From an uncultured Dialister sp. (GTDB lineage: Bacteria > Bacillota > Negativicutes > Veillonellales > Dialisteraceae): 25,652 nucleotides of DNA. The notes under the pieces were generated by a model. It ran no database searches. It was given only the letters and a program-made list of their open reading frames with translations, and was not told the DNA's origin. This document shows positions 7,326 to 14,496 of this stretch, piece after piece (position 1 is the stretch's first letter; the number at the start of each line of letters is the position of its first letter). Where the stretch lies: assembly GCF_900541605.1 (NCBI RefSeq), contig NZ_UQKJ01000017.1, positions 1 through 25,652 on the forward strand, read 5' to 3'. The translations under genes were made by a program, and so were the position numbers.

Positions 7326-8087
7326 TTAAATCTTTCCCCTTTCCGCCAGCCGGTTGATCTGGGTAGCCACATAACCGGCGCCAAAACCGTTATCTATATT
7401 CACTGTCACTATGCCATTGGCACAGGAATTAATCATGGTCAGAAGAGCCGACAGGCCATGGAAACTGGCGCCGTATCCTACGGACGTGGGCACCGCAATC
7501 ACCGGATTCCGTACAAGGCCGCCAATGACAGAGGCCAGAGCCCCTTCCATGCCGGCCACGGCGATGACGCAGTTCGCCTGCCGCACCAGGGCCTCCTTGG
7601 ATAGGAGCCGGTGGATGCCACTCACGCCGACGTCATAAATCCGTTCCACGTGGCTGCCGAAGTATTCCGCCGTCTGGGCGGCTTCCTCAGCCACGGAAAT
7701 ATCCGCCGTACCACCGGTGCACACGGCGATGCAGCCGATGTGGTCCTTTTCCTTTTCCTGCTTCAGGATATGGGACACCGGGTCATAGGAAATATCCGGC
7801 AGGAACTTCTTCACCAGTTCATACTGGTGGGCACTGGCCCGGGTCCCGAAGACTTCCCCATCACAGTCGTAGAGCTTCCTGAAAATCTGTCCCAGGAAAG
7901 CGTCGGACTTCCCCTGGCAGTACACCACCTCCGCAAAGCCGGACCGCTTCTTCCTGTCTGTATCCAGCTTCGCAAATCCCATTTCCTCATAGGACCGGTC
8001 CGCCGGATTCTCCCGGAGAAGGCTCTCCGCCTCATCAATATCCAGTTTTCCCTGCTTTACCTGTTCCAGAATATTCTTGATATCCAT
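7326..8087 (-). CDS. larB: LarB, carboxylase/hydrolase of nickel-pincer cofactor synthesis
   Basis: First enzyme of the pathway: carboxylates nicotinic acid adenine dinucleotide at C5 and releases AMP, giving pyridinium-3,5-dicarboxylate mononucleotide. It is 253 aa with the LarB N-terminal helical part (ILEQVKQGKLDIDEAESLL) and a C-terminal PurE/AIR-carboxylase-like domain (CIAVCTGGTADISVAEEAAQTAEYFG, RIYDVGVSGIHRLL, AVAGMEGALASVIGGLV, AVPTSVGYGASFHGLSALLTMINSCANGI). AGGAG precedes the ATG. Its stop abuts the larC ATG with no gap, implying translational coupling. Upstream lies a repeat element that separates it from larE. Confidence 0.95.
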   Translation of the reverse strand: MDIKNILEQVKQGKLDIDEAESLLRENPADRSYEEMGFAKLDTDRKKRSGFAEVVYCQGKSDAFLGQIFRKLYDCDGEVFGTRASAHQYELVKKFLPDISYDPVSHILKQEKEKDHIGCIAVCTGGTADISVAEEAAQTAEYFGSHVERIYDVGVSGIHRLLSKEALVRQANCVIAVAGMEGALASVIGGLVRNPVIAVPTSVGYGASFHGLSALLTMINSCANGIVTVNIDNGFGAGYVATQINRLAERGKI

Positions 8088-8120
8088 ATGGCTCCTATTG
8101 CTGTCGATACGACGACTCAG

Positions 8121-8355
8121 TAATTGAATGAGGAGTTAGGAATTAGGAATGGTGGTGCGGCGCACAATTCATATAGCGCCGCAATAATATAAGATATCAA
8201 ATACTTTGCATACAAATTTTAGCCTTATGAAGTTCAGCCAGTTTTTAACTATTTGCCGTAATTGGATAAAACGCAAAAATAACTAATACTTGCGGCGCTA
8301 TATTATTTGTGCGCCGCCACCATCATCCTAACTCCTGATTCCTAATTCCTAATTA
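8121..8355. mobile_element. Full-length MITE-like element (GCGGCGC / ATTCCT family) between larE and larB
   Basis: About 235 bp with inverted ends of about 70 bases. Left end: TAATTGAATGAGGAGTTAGG, an AATTAGGAAT tail, then GGTGCGGCGCAC...TATAGCGCCGC. Right end: the same in reverse (TTGCGGCGCTATATTATTTG ... TGATTCCTAATTCCTAATTA). The centre (about 8190-8285) is AT-rich and codes for nothing visible. Each end can fold into a GCGGCGC/GCGCCGC hairpin. It fills almost the whole 314-base gap between larE and larB. Confidence 0.8.
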
Positions 8356-8401
8356 ACCATCCTGCCTCTCATGGTCTGTAAGTATAGAAATCCTTACTGA
8401 A

Positions 8402-9217
8402 TTATTTTTCCAGCACCTCATCCATACTGCCCATGCGGTAGCCCATGAGGTCCATGGTGACGTAGGTGAAACCGAAGGACCGGAAGGCCGCTGCCACTTC
8501 CTCGTGAATCTTATACAGATGCCACAGGTCCTCCGGCAGCACTTCGATGCGGGCCATGTTTCCTTCATGGAAACGGACCCGGAGCTGTTTGAACCCTTTG
8601 GCGAAAAGGAAATCCTCCGCCTTTTCCACCATGCCCAGTTTGTCTTCCGTAATGGTTTCCCCATAGGGGAACCGGGTAGCCATGCAGGCAAAGGAAGGCT
8701 TGCTCCAGGTGGGCAGCCCCGCTTCCTTCGAAAGGGCCCGGATATCTGCCTTGTAAAGCCCTGCATGCCGCAGGGGGCTCCGGACAGCCAGCTCGGAGAG
8801 GGCCTTCAGCCCCGGCCGGTACTGGGACGCATCATTCATATTCGTCCCGTCGATGACATAGGCAAATCCTTCCTCCTCCGCCATCTTCTTCAGGGAGCTG
8901 AAGAGGAAATGCTTGCACAGGTAGCACCGGTTGGCCGGATTCTCCGCGAATCCTTCGATTTTGAACTGGTCCATTTTGACTACTTTCTGCCGGATGCCTT
9001 CTTTTTTGCAGTACTCTATGGCATCCGCCACTTCCCGCTCCGGTACGGAAGCCAGGTTCATGGTCACCGCCATGGCCTTAGTCCCCAGCACCTTTCTGGC
9101 CTCATGCATAAGGTAAGTCGAATCCACGCCGCCGGAAAAGGCCAGCACCACGCTGCCCAGTTCCTTCAGGTACGATTCCAGGGCTTCCTGTTTCTTCAAA
9201 AGTTCTTCACTCACCAT
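8402..9217 (-). CDS. larE: LarE, ATP-dependent sacrificial sulfur transferase
   Basis: PP-loop ATPase that adenylylates the LarB product and donates sulfur to make the dithiocarboxylate of the nickel-pincer cofactor. I choose the ATG at 9217 (MVSEELLKKQEALESYL), which has GGAG upstream and fits the family N-terminus; the in-frame extension before it crosses the promoter and is proline/arginine-rich. The PP-loop SGGVDSTYL lies at about residues 30-38. Other marks are AVTMNLASVPEREVADA, NRCYLCKHFLFSSL and SFACMATRFPYGE; the last contains the Cys at the place of the sacrificial Cys of L. plantarum LarE. 271 aa is the normal length. First gene of the lar cluster. Confidence 0.94.
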   Translation of the reverse strand: MVSEELLKKQEALESYLKELGSVVLAFSGGVDSTYLMHEARKVLGTKAMAVTMNLASVPEREVADAIEYCKKEGIRQKVVKMDQFKIEGFAENPANRCYLCKHFLFSSLKKMAEEEGFAYVIDGTNMNDASQYRPGLKALSELAVRSPLRHAGLYKADIRALSKEAGLPTWSKPSFACMATRFPYGETITEDKLGMVEKAEDFLFAKGFKQLRVRFHEGNMARIEVLPEDLWHLYKIHEEVAAAFRSFGFTYVTMDLMGYRMGSMDEVLEK

Positions 9218-9325
9218 GACAGTATCTCCATTCTTTATACACCGTCCTGACTCCGGGCGCCTGCCGGGAGGATGGAAGGGCGGAAAATACGGCCCGCCAA
9301 AGGGCCGCAGGTACTTTATTTTTTC

Positions 9326-9336
9326 ATTATAACATA
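9326..9336 (-). promoter_or_regulatory. Extended -10 promoter element of larE
   Basis: On the minus strand the sequence reads ATGTTATAAT, a TGn-TATAAT extended -10, about 105 bases before the larE ATG. No strong -35 is visible, as usual for extended -10 promoters. Confidence 0.5.
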
Positions 9337-9423
9337 TGAAGCAGGGTTTAACGGAAACAGGGGGAGGACTCCGCTGCAAACGCATCCTGTCGTTAATCAG
9401 GAGGTGGGAAAAGGAGAAAGTAT

Positions 9424-9454
9424 GGCAGCGGTGCACAAATCATATAGCGCCGCC
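9424..9454 (-). repeat. Degenerate single end of the GCGCCGC repeat family
   Basis: GCAGCGGTGCACAAATCATATAGCGCCGCC resembles the palindromic core of the other copies, without the ATTCCT tail. The following CATGAATTCTGA is also seen after the copy at 23120-23187 (TATGAAATCTGA). It lies upstream of the lar promoter. Confidence 0.6.
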
Positions 9455-9537
9455 CCATGAATTCTGACAGTCTGAAGTCTCCACCAGCCGTAAGCATGCA
9501 GCCACCCTGCTGATGAACTCTATCCATCATCCCATTA

Positions 9538-9566
9538 TAAAAGCGACGCCAATGGCGCCGCTTTCT
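9538..9566 (-). terminator. Terminator of the small membrane protein gene
   Basis: On the minus strand: GAAAGCGGCGCC, loop ATT, GGCGTCGCTTTTAT, an 11-bp stem with one G-T pair and a T run, immediately after the stop at 9567. Confidence 0.75.
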
Positions 9567-9836
9567 TCAAGCCTTTCCTTCCATCATTTTCCGGATCCGT
9601 TCCCTTCTTCTCCGGGCCGCCTCTTCATCAATAATGATGTGGTGGCCCGCCGCCGTAACGAATTCTTCCTGCTTCGGCATCACCTTCTGTGCACCGTAGC
9701 GGGCATAATCAAAATCGCCGCCCAGTGCGCAGCTGGCGCAGTCCCGTCCGCTGGCACCTCTCCACATACGATAAAGGCTGTATCCAAACCATGCAGCAAT
9801 AGCGCATATAATAAGGGCTGTCAAAAAAGTACCCAT
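9567..9836 (-). CDS. Small single-pass membrane protein, unknown function
   Basis: 89 aa. One N-terminal transmembrane helix (TFLTALIICAIAAWFGYSLY) is followed by a basic segment, a CASC pair in GRDCASCALGGDF, and a charged C-terminal helix (EEAARRRRERIRKMM). The layout recalls FeoB-associated Cys-rich small proteins, but no feoAB genes are near and there are only two adjacent Cys, so I do not assign that function. The start is well supported by AAAGGAGGCG eight bases before the ATG, and a terminator follows. It is probably its own transcription unit or the end of the TauE-gene transcript. Confidence 0.75.
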   Translation of the reverse strand: MGTFLTALIICAIAAWFGYSLYRMWRGASGRDCASCALGGDFDYARYGAQKVMPKQEEFVTAAGHHIIIDEEAARRRRERIRKMMEGKA

Positions 9837-9915
9837 AGCAGCCGCCTCCTTTTACTGATAATTCTTCTCAGAATTATTATACCACCATTTTAGGGTTCCC
9901 ACAATAAAAGAAAGA

Positions 9916-9938
9916 ATGCCTCCTCAAAGAGGAGGCAT
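9916..9938 (-). terminator. Terminator of the TauE/SafE permease gene
   Basis: On the minus strand ATGCCTCCT, loop CTTTG, AGGAGGCAT, then TCTTTCTTTTATT: a perfect 9-bp stem with a T-rich tail just past the stop at 9946. Confidence 0.85.
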
Positions 9939-9945
9939 CATTGGA

Positions 9946-10683
9946 TCAGATGAGGATCATACTCCCCGCTGCCAGGAGAAGTCCAAAGGTAAGACGGTTG
10001 AACATTTTCTGGTTGATCATGTCATGAATTTTATTTCCCAGATATATTGCAGCGGCCAGGGGAATCACACCCAGCGCCAGAAGTTCAAAGAATTCCGGAG
10101 TATACAGACCTTTCTGGTAATCATTGAACATGAGCACCAGATTCAGTACAGTCCATACGGAGGCCACATTGGCCCGGAAGGAATCCTTATCCCGGAAAGT
10201 AGCCACAAGGTACACCACCAGCAGGGCCCCGCCGGAAGCGAACATGCCATGGATAATTCCGGCGCCCAGAAGCACGGGGATAGCAATCCATGCAGGCAGG
10301 GGAGATGTCCCCTGTTTGAAAATCATATTCTTCAGTGCCACTCCCACGATGATGGCTCCATAGAGAGGAACCAGGATCTGCTGGTTGACTGCGTTATAAA
10401 GATGGATGCCGATGGCCATCCCTACCAGCATGAACGCCACAATCCGAAAGAGTTCCCTGCCATTGATATATTTCCGATTCCGGAACATCAGGTACGCACA
10501 GACGAGCCAGCAGATAGCATTAATTACAGCCTTTGCCATATCCGGGCCATAGAGAAGAATCGTAGGCGGGATAGAAATCATGACCCCCGCAAATCCGGTC
10601 AGTGCCTGCACAATATTAGAAATAAATACAGCCGCCATGAAGAGGGCCAGTTTGATAAATTCAGGAAGCATCATTAAGTCCAT
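9946..10683 (-). CDS. TauE/SafE family (DUF81) membrane permease
   Basis: Polytopic inner-membrane protein of the sulfite/organosulfonate exporter TauE/SafE family, 245 aa from the ATG at 10683, which has AAGGTGA at the right distance (a GTG three codons earlier is the alternative). It has about seven or eight hydrophobic helices and the family's two-half arrangement, with conserved-looking NIVQALTGFAGVMISIPP in the first half and GAGIIHGMFASGGALLVVYL in the second. Substrate is unknown; members move sulfite, sulfoacetate, sulfolactate or other anions. No sulfur-metabolism gene is adjacent to suggest one. Divergent from the YbjN-like gene across a long AT-rich gap. Confidence 0.85.
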   Translation of the reverse strand: MDLMMLPEFIKLALFMAAVFISNIVQALTGFAGVMISIPPTILLYGPDMAKAVINAICWLVCAYLMFRNRKYINGRELFRIVAFMLVGMAIGIHLYNAVNQQILVPLYGAIIVGVALKNMIFKQGTSPLPAWIAIPVLLGAGIIHGMFASGGALLVVYLVATFRDKDSFRANVASVWTVLNLVLMFNDYQKGLYTPEFFELLALGVIPLAAAIYLGNKIHDMINQKMFNRLTFGLLLAAGSMILI

Positions 10684-11094
10684 AAGTATCACCTTATTCC
10701 TGTCTATTTCTTAAAGGCGGATAGTATCGATGTCCGCCGATGCGAATCTTGATGTTTCCATTATAACCCCGGTTTTTGCGGGTTATGTCCCTTTGTTCAA
10801 TCGGTATAGATTAATCTAATTATGTTATTGATTTTTGTGTAATCAATCTTATTTTCGAATGACTAGATAACAATGTATGTATAACCATAACTCATATTAA
10901 CAGGTCAATATGATTTAATATCATCGTCGATAAAATCGAGTTTTTTGAAAGAAAGCGGTCTGTTTCAATCATGGAAACCACCGGTTTCCTGTTTTCCCCG
11001 GCCTTTGAAAAGCAATCGATATAGAAAAATTTAATATATACCTATAAGCCTATTGGTACCCCTTGACAGGTTTTCAAACTCCCCCGACATCCTG
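10684..11094. other. AT-rich divergent intergenic region
   Basis: Over 400 bases without a gene between the divergent permease and YbjN-like genes, clearly more AT-rich than its surroundings. It holds a minus-strand TATAAT (10765-10760) likely serving the permease, a palindrome AGATTAATCT at 10808-10817, a small dyad ATTGATT...AATCAAT near 10828-10850, and TCGAT-AAA-ATCGA followed by six T at about 10927-10947. These could be operators or a weak terminator; none matches a motif I can name. Confidence 0.5.
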
Positions 11095-11100
11095 TATAAT
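11095..11100 (+). promoter_or_regulatory. -10 element of the YbjN-like gene
   Basis: Perfect TATAAT 48 bases before the chosen ATG. The nearest exact TTGACA (11063-11068) is 26 bases away, too far for a normal sigma-70 promoter, so the true -35 would be a weak TTTTCA-like box. Confidence 0.45.
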
Positions 11101-11148
11101 AGGGAAAGATATTTCCTGAAAAGTGCCACCGTGCAGAAAGGGCTAAAC

Positions 11149-11646
11149 ATGGCAGAAACCATTCCATTCCCCCAGGGGAACCGCAAAAAAAATCTGAAAG
11201 CTGACATTTTTGACAACTATACAAAGGCAAAGGGGCTGAATTTTTTCAAGCGCCGGGATGTGCATGACTCCTATGATACTTCGGTCTTCATGACCGCCAT
11301 TCCCGCCGGAAAGCACCACAAGCTGGTGGCTGCAGTCATCACGGACAACAGTATGTACATTCTTCTTCGGGTTCATCTGGGCACTGCCCCCAAAGGGCCG
11401 GCAAGGAAGACCTTCATGGCTTTCCTGAATGACCTCAATGCCCATCACGCCATCATGAAATACGTGGTAGGCTCCGATGACAACGTATTCCTCGACGTCA
11501 CCACCACCACCAGGTCAGAAAAGTTTGACCCCGAAGTAGTTCGCGTTACCCTGGATATGATCATCTACCACCTGGGAGAAGTGTACGACGACATCGCCCG
11601 CCGTCTGGATAAGCCCGGAGACGAAACAAACGGATTCAGTCTGTAA
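11149..11646 (+). CDS. YbjN-like domain protein (putative)
   Basis: 165 aa from the ATG at 11149 (MAETIPFPQGNRKKN); the longer in-frame version would begin inside the promoter. Ribosome-binding site AAAGGG is weak. No signal peptide or membrane helix, so cytoplasmic. The order of strands and helices (TSVFMTAIPAGKHHKLVAAV, DNSMYILLRVHLG, FMAFLNDLNAHHAIMKYVVGSDDNVFLDVTTT, then a C-terminal helix LDMIIYHLGEVYDDIARRL) resembles the YbjN / type III secretion chaperone-like fold, in which the LN.LN helix and the final amphipathic helix are typical. Function unknown. It stands alone, followed by a repeat element. Confidence 0.7.
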   Translation: MAETIPFPQGNRKKNLKADIFDNYTKAKGLNFFKRRDVHDSYDTSVFMTAIPAGKHHKLVAAVITDNSMYILLRVHLGTAPKGPARKTFMAFLNDLNAHHAIMKYVVGSDDNVFLDVTTTTRSEKFDPEVVRVTLDMIIYHLGEVYDDIARRLDKPGDETNGFSL

Positions 11647-11692
11647 GGCTGGTATGACATTATCCCATATATCCCGGGAAAACGGCATGCCC

Positions 11693-11886
11693 ATTAATCA
11701 GGAATGAAGGTGCGGCGCACACAATTTGAAAGCGCCGCAAATATATTTATCAGCAAAGCCTCTGAATGACCACATTTGATTTCATCCGCCCCATAGCAAC
11801 TGCTGGCGGGTTATCAAATTGGCGGCGCTATATAAATAATGCGCCGCCACCACCATTCCTCATTCCTAAATCCTAATTCCTAATTT
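11693..11886. mobile_element. Full-length MITE-like element, second copy
   Basis: About 194 bp, same family as the element at 8121-8355. Left end AATCAGGAATGAAGG then GTGCGGCGCAC...AGCGCCGC; right end GGCGGCGCTATATAAATAAT, GCGCCGCC, then an ATTCCTCATTCCTAAATCC tail. The centre differs from the first copy, so only the inverted ends are conserved. Confidence 0.78.
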
Positions 11887-11928
11887 ACTAACTCACCAAC
11901 TCACCAGCTCGCTGACTCACTATTTCTA
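11887..11928. repeat. Simple repeat of CACCAACT/ACTCAC-type units
   Basis: TACTAACTCACCAACTCACC and on to GCTGACTCACTATTTC: short degenerate direct repeats, abutting the MITE-like element on one side and the deformylase ribosome-binding site on the other. A GTGAGATA tract after proA (19426-19449) is the same kind of sequence in the opposite orientation. Confidence 0.5.
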
Positions 11929-11942
11929 AGGAGTTCCTCCCT

Positions 11943-12356
11943 ATGATTCGTCCTATTGTCAAAGATATTCTCTTCCTGGGAAGGAAAGCCGGGAGAGCTT
12001 CCTCCAAAGACCGGGCCGATGGCCAGGACCTTCTGGATACATTGGTATCCCACCGGGAAAACTGCGTAGGCCTGGCGGCAAATATGATCGGCAGCACAAA
12101 GGCCATCATTGCCATTTATGACGGAGAAAAGGCCATGGTCCTGTATAACCCGGTCATCACAAACCACTCTCCCACCTCCTACGACGCCGAAGAAGGATGC
12201 CTTTCCCTTGCCGGACGCCGTCCCTGCCGGCGCTACGACTGGGTGGAAGTGAAATACGAGGATGAATCATTCCACAAGAAAAAGCACCGTTTTAAGGGTT
12301 TCACCGCAGAAATTGTCCAGCATGAAATGGACCATCTGGAGGGTATACTGATATGA
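11943..12356 (+). CDS. def: Peptide deformylase, short form
   Basis: Metal-dependent enzyme that removes the formyl group from the N-terminal methionine of new proteins. 137 aa, shorter than the usual 150-190. Motif 2 EEGCLS (metal-ligand Cys) and motif 3 QHEMDHLEG (the HEMDH metal ligands and general base) are intact. Motif 1, normally GxGLAAxQ, reads CVGLAANM, so the conserved Gln is replaced by Met. AAGGAG precedes the ATG. It stands alone, not beside fmt or priA as housekeeping def genes often do, so it may be a second, specialised deformylase. Confidence 0.9.
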   Translation: MIRPIVKDILFLGRKAGRASSKDRADGQDLLDTLVSHRENCVGLAANMIGSTKAIIAIYDGEKAMVLYNPVITNHSPTSYDAEEGCLSLAGRRPCRRYDWVEVKYEDESFHKKKHRFKGFTAEIVQHEMDHLEGILI

Positions 12357-12363
12357 CAGCTGC

Positions 12364-12391
12364 AAAAACCATGGCCCCGGCCATGGTTTTT
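12364..12391 (+). terminator. Terminator after def
   Basis: AAAAACCATGGCC, loop CC, GGCCATGGTTTTT: a 13-bp perfect stem with a T run, eight bases past the def stop codon. Confidence 0.9.
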
Positions 12392-12510
12392 ATATTGCCT
12401 GCGCCCATAACATCGGATCATGTACCTCCGGAGTGACCGGGATTATCCTACTGGGGAAATTCCAATCAAATTCCTGCTCCTTCTTCATGTTCATAAAACA
12501 GTAAATAGGT

Positions 12511-12516
12511 TATAAT
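12511..12516 (+). promoter_or_regulatory. -10 element of the opine-dehydrogenase-like gene
   Basis: Perfect TATAAT 55 bases before the start codon, downstream of the def terminator. A TGTTCA at 12488-12493 is at 17-base spacing but matches TTGACA poorly. Confidence 0.5.
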
Positions 12517-12570
12517 AGTAAAGATCTCGGTCCGGTTTTATTATTTTGCCGGATTCTGTAGGAGGAACGA

Positions 12571-13599
12571 ATGAATATCACAATCATCGGTGCCGGCAGC
12601 ACAGCCCTGGCGGCCGCCGCATTTTTTAACCTGAAAAATATCCCCTGTCAGGTCTTTGTCAGGAACCGCATGAAGGCAGCGTTCTGGAATAAGACGCCCC
12701 TCACCGTCCGGGGCCGGATGGATGCCTCCTTCTTTGTGCCCGTGGTAACGGACCTCAAAGAGGCCTGTCAGAAAGCGGATATCCTCATGGTCTGCACCCA
12801 TGCCACGGACCACGAAGCGGTGGTAGAAGAGGTGGCACCCTTCCTCCGGGAAGGACAGTGCCTTCTCTTCATGAACGGCTGCTGGGGAGCCATCAAGGCC
12901 TGCCGTGTACTTTCCAAGAAACAGGATGTGCCGGATATCACCATTGCAGAGACTGCCAACATGCCCTTTATTTCCAGACTCTCCCCGGATTACAAATGTC
13001 TCGATTTCAAAGCCATGAAAGAGGAAATCGGCTACTCCTGCCTGGGGAAAGAAGGGGAACTCAGCAATCTCTTCCATCTCATGGCGTCCAAGGTGAGCCG
13101 GGTAGCATCGCCTGCGTCCACTTCCCTTTCCGCCACGAACCCCATCATCCACGTCACCCAGTGCCTCTTCAATATCACCCGCATAGAAAATGGGGAATCC
13201 TTCCATTTCTTTGGTGTCCCCCTGACAAGGCGGGTGGCAGACTACATGGAGGCCTGTGATAATGAACGGATTGCCATTGGTAAAGCTCTGGGCCTTTCCC
13301 TTTCCTCCCTGCTGGATGTACTGAATGCTTCCTGGGGAGATAAAAAAGAAAATCTCTATGAAGCGCTCACCGAAAATGAATCCTACAAAACGGTCATGGC
13401 TCCTTCTGACCTTAAAGGCCGCTACCTGTCTGAAGACCTGCCCTGCGGTATGGGAAGTCTCCGGGACCTGGCAGATATGATGCACGTAGAGGCGCCTCAC
13501 ATTCGAAGTCTCGTGGATACTCTGTCCCTGTATCTGGGAACAGCCTATACCCCTTTCCTGACACCCCAGGACCTGCGTGTCATTAAAAGCCTGAAATAG
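12571..13599 (+). CDS. Opine dehydrogenase family NAD(P)-dependent enzyme
   Basis: 342 aa. N-terminal Rossmann fold with the dinucleotide-binding loop IGAGSTALAAAAFF (about residues 5-18), then an octopine/nopaline-dehydrogenase-type C-terminal domain: SATNPIIHVTQCLFNI with the Asn-Pro/His pair of the active site, IENGESFHFFGVPLTRRVADYMEACDNERIAIGKALG, and RYLSEDLPCGMGSLRDLADMMHVEAPHIRSLV. Such enzymes reductively join an amino acid to a 2-oxo acid; some make metallophores of the staphylopine/pseudopaline type. Here no nicotianamine-synthase-like or opine-metallophore transport gene is adjacent, so the substrates are unknown. AGGAGG precedes the ATG. The secreted-protein gene follows after 44 bases. 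Confidence 0.82.
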   Translation: MNITIIGAGSTALAAAAFFNLKNIPCQVFVRNRMKAAFWNKTPLTVRGRMDASFFVPVVTDLKEACQKADILMVCTHATDHEAVVEEVAPFLREGQCLLFMNGCWGAIKACRVLSKKQDVPDITIAETANMPFISRLSPDYKCLDFKAMKEEIGYSCLGKEGELSNLFHLMASKVSRVASPASTSLSATNPIIHVTQCLFNITRIENGESFHFFGVPLTRRVADYMEACDNERIAIGKALGLSLSSLLDVLNASWGDKKENLYEALTENESYKTVMAPSDLKGRYLSEDLPCGMGSLRDLADMMHVEAPHIRSLVDTLSLYLGTAYTPFLTPQDLRVIKSLK

Positions 13600-13600
13600 G

Positions 13601-13625
13601 AGCATCTGCCCCCAATGCTGTTTTT
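13601..13625 (+). terminator. Weak hairpin between the dehydrogenase and the next gene
   Basis: AGCAT, nine-base loop, ATGCT, then GTTTTT. The 5-bp stem is short for a terminator, so the two genes may still be co-transcribed. Confidence 0.35.
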
Positions 13626-13643
13626 CCCAAAAGGAGGATCTCT

Positions 13644-14384
13644 ATGAAGAAATTGCTGGTTACCCTCATGGCTGCCTGCCTGTTTATGGGAGGAACCCAG
13701 GCCATGGCGGAAAATTGGATTTCCTTTCAGGACTCCGCCACCACCCAGGTGGATACGGACTCCTACGTGGACAGCGGCCTCCGTTCTTCCCTGAATATCA
13801 AATCTCTGGGAAAAGATGGCACCACTATTTCAACCATTGAATTTGACAAAGATAAAAGGGCCTACCGGGTAGCAGAAATGAAGACCTTCGATACTTCCGG
13901 GAAGGAAACCCACGAATTCAGGTACAGTGATGATCCCCAGAACTGGAGCCGCCTCGTGCCCCATTCCTTCGGCATGAATCTCTATACCCACTACGTAGCC
14001 AATCCGCTGCCCCGTTTCGTGAAGCCCCTCTGGCTCCTGGTCTATAAGGAACAGGGCGTCCGTTTCCATGGCAGCACCTACGATGTAGAAAAGAACACCA
14101 TCACCTACAAAGACGGGTACGCCACATTCTGGGTCCGCATCTCCTATCCCTGGAAGGACCAGAATTTCTCATCCGTCATTTACCACGTAAAGATGGATGT
14201 GCCCCATAAACGGATCCAGACCCTGTCCATGACCCGCTACAGCTACGACGGAAAAATACAGAGCCACGGTGCCGGCACCGCGGACCGGGAAGCCATCGCT
14301 CCTGATTCTCCTATGGAGAAAATCCATGACTACATTAATAAGGAACTCCTGGCCGGCCACATCCGCATGCTGTCGTCGCTGTGA
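13644..14384 (+). CDS. Secreted protein with two surface-adhesin-protein-E-like repeats (putative)
   Basis: 246 aa. N-terminal Sec signal peptide (MKKLLVTLMAACLFMGGTQAMA), so exported to periplasm or surface. The mature part seems to be two related beta-rich halves: WISFQDSATTQVDTDSYVDS...IEFDKDKRAYRVAEMKTFD and later YDVEKNTITYKDGYATFWVRIS...MDVPHKRIQTLSMTRYSYDG. The pattern (an aromatic opening, a short phrase about a stored value, then a tracked change written as YxxxG) recalls surface-adhesin E-type domains common in Negativicutes. The family call is by eye. AAAAGGAGG precedes the ATG. Confidence 0.68.
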   Translation: MKKLLVTLMAACLFMGGTQAMAENWISFQDSATTQVDTDSYVDSGLRSSLNIKSLGKDGTTISTIEFDKDKRAYRVAEMKTFDTSGKETHEFRYSDDPQNWSRLVPHSFGMNLYTHYVANPLPRFVKPLWLLVYKEQGVRFHGSTYDVEKNTITYKDGYATFWVRISYPWKDQNFSSVIYHVKMDVPHKRIQTLSMTRYSYDGKIQSHGAGTADREAIAPDSPMEKIHDYINKELLAGHIRMLSSL

Positions 14385-14496
14385 GTCATTTTCAATGCTG
14401 ATGGCCGGAGTCATTTACATCAGGAGCTGATAGCGATCAGATGCCAGCAGCCCTGTGCCGGTTATATCCATCGATCAGCACCCGCAATTACAAACT

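Noticed and set aside
9567..9836. FeoB-associated Cys-rich protein
   Set aside because: Size and single membrane helix fit, but only one CxxC pair and no feoA/feoB genes nearby.
11063..11100. TTGACA and TATAAT before the YbjN-like gene as one promoter
   Set aside because: Both boxes are perfect, but they are 26 bases apart, far outside the 16-18 range.
12541..13605. 354-codon minus-strand frame opposite the opine-dehydrogenase-like gene
   Set aside because: Antisense shadow with no domain, no plausible start site, and it covers a well-supported gene. The same applies to the antisense frames at 4108-5070, 15720-16547, 16540-17520, 18166-19107, 20608-21489, 21590-22744 and 23270-24307.
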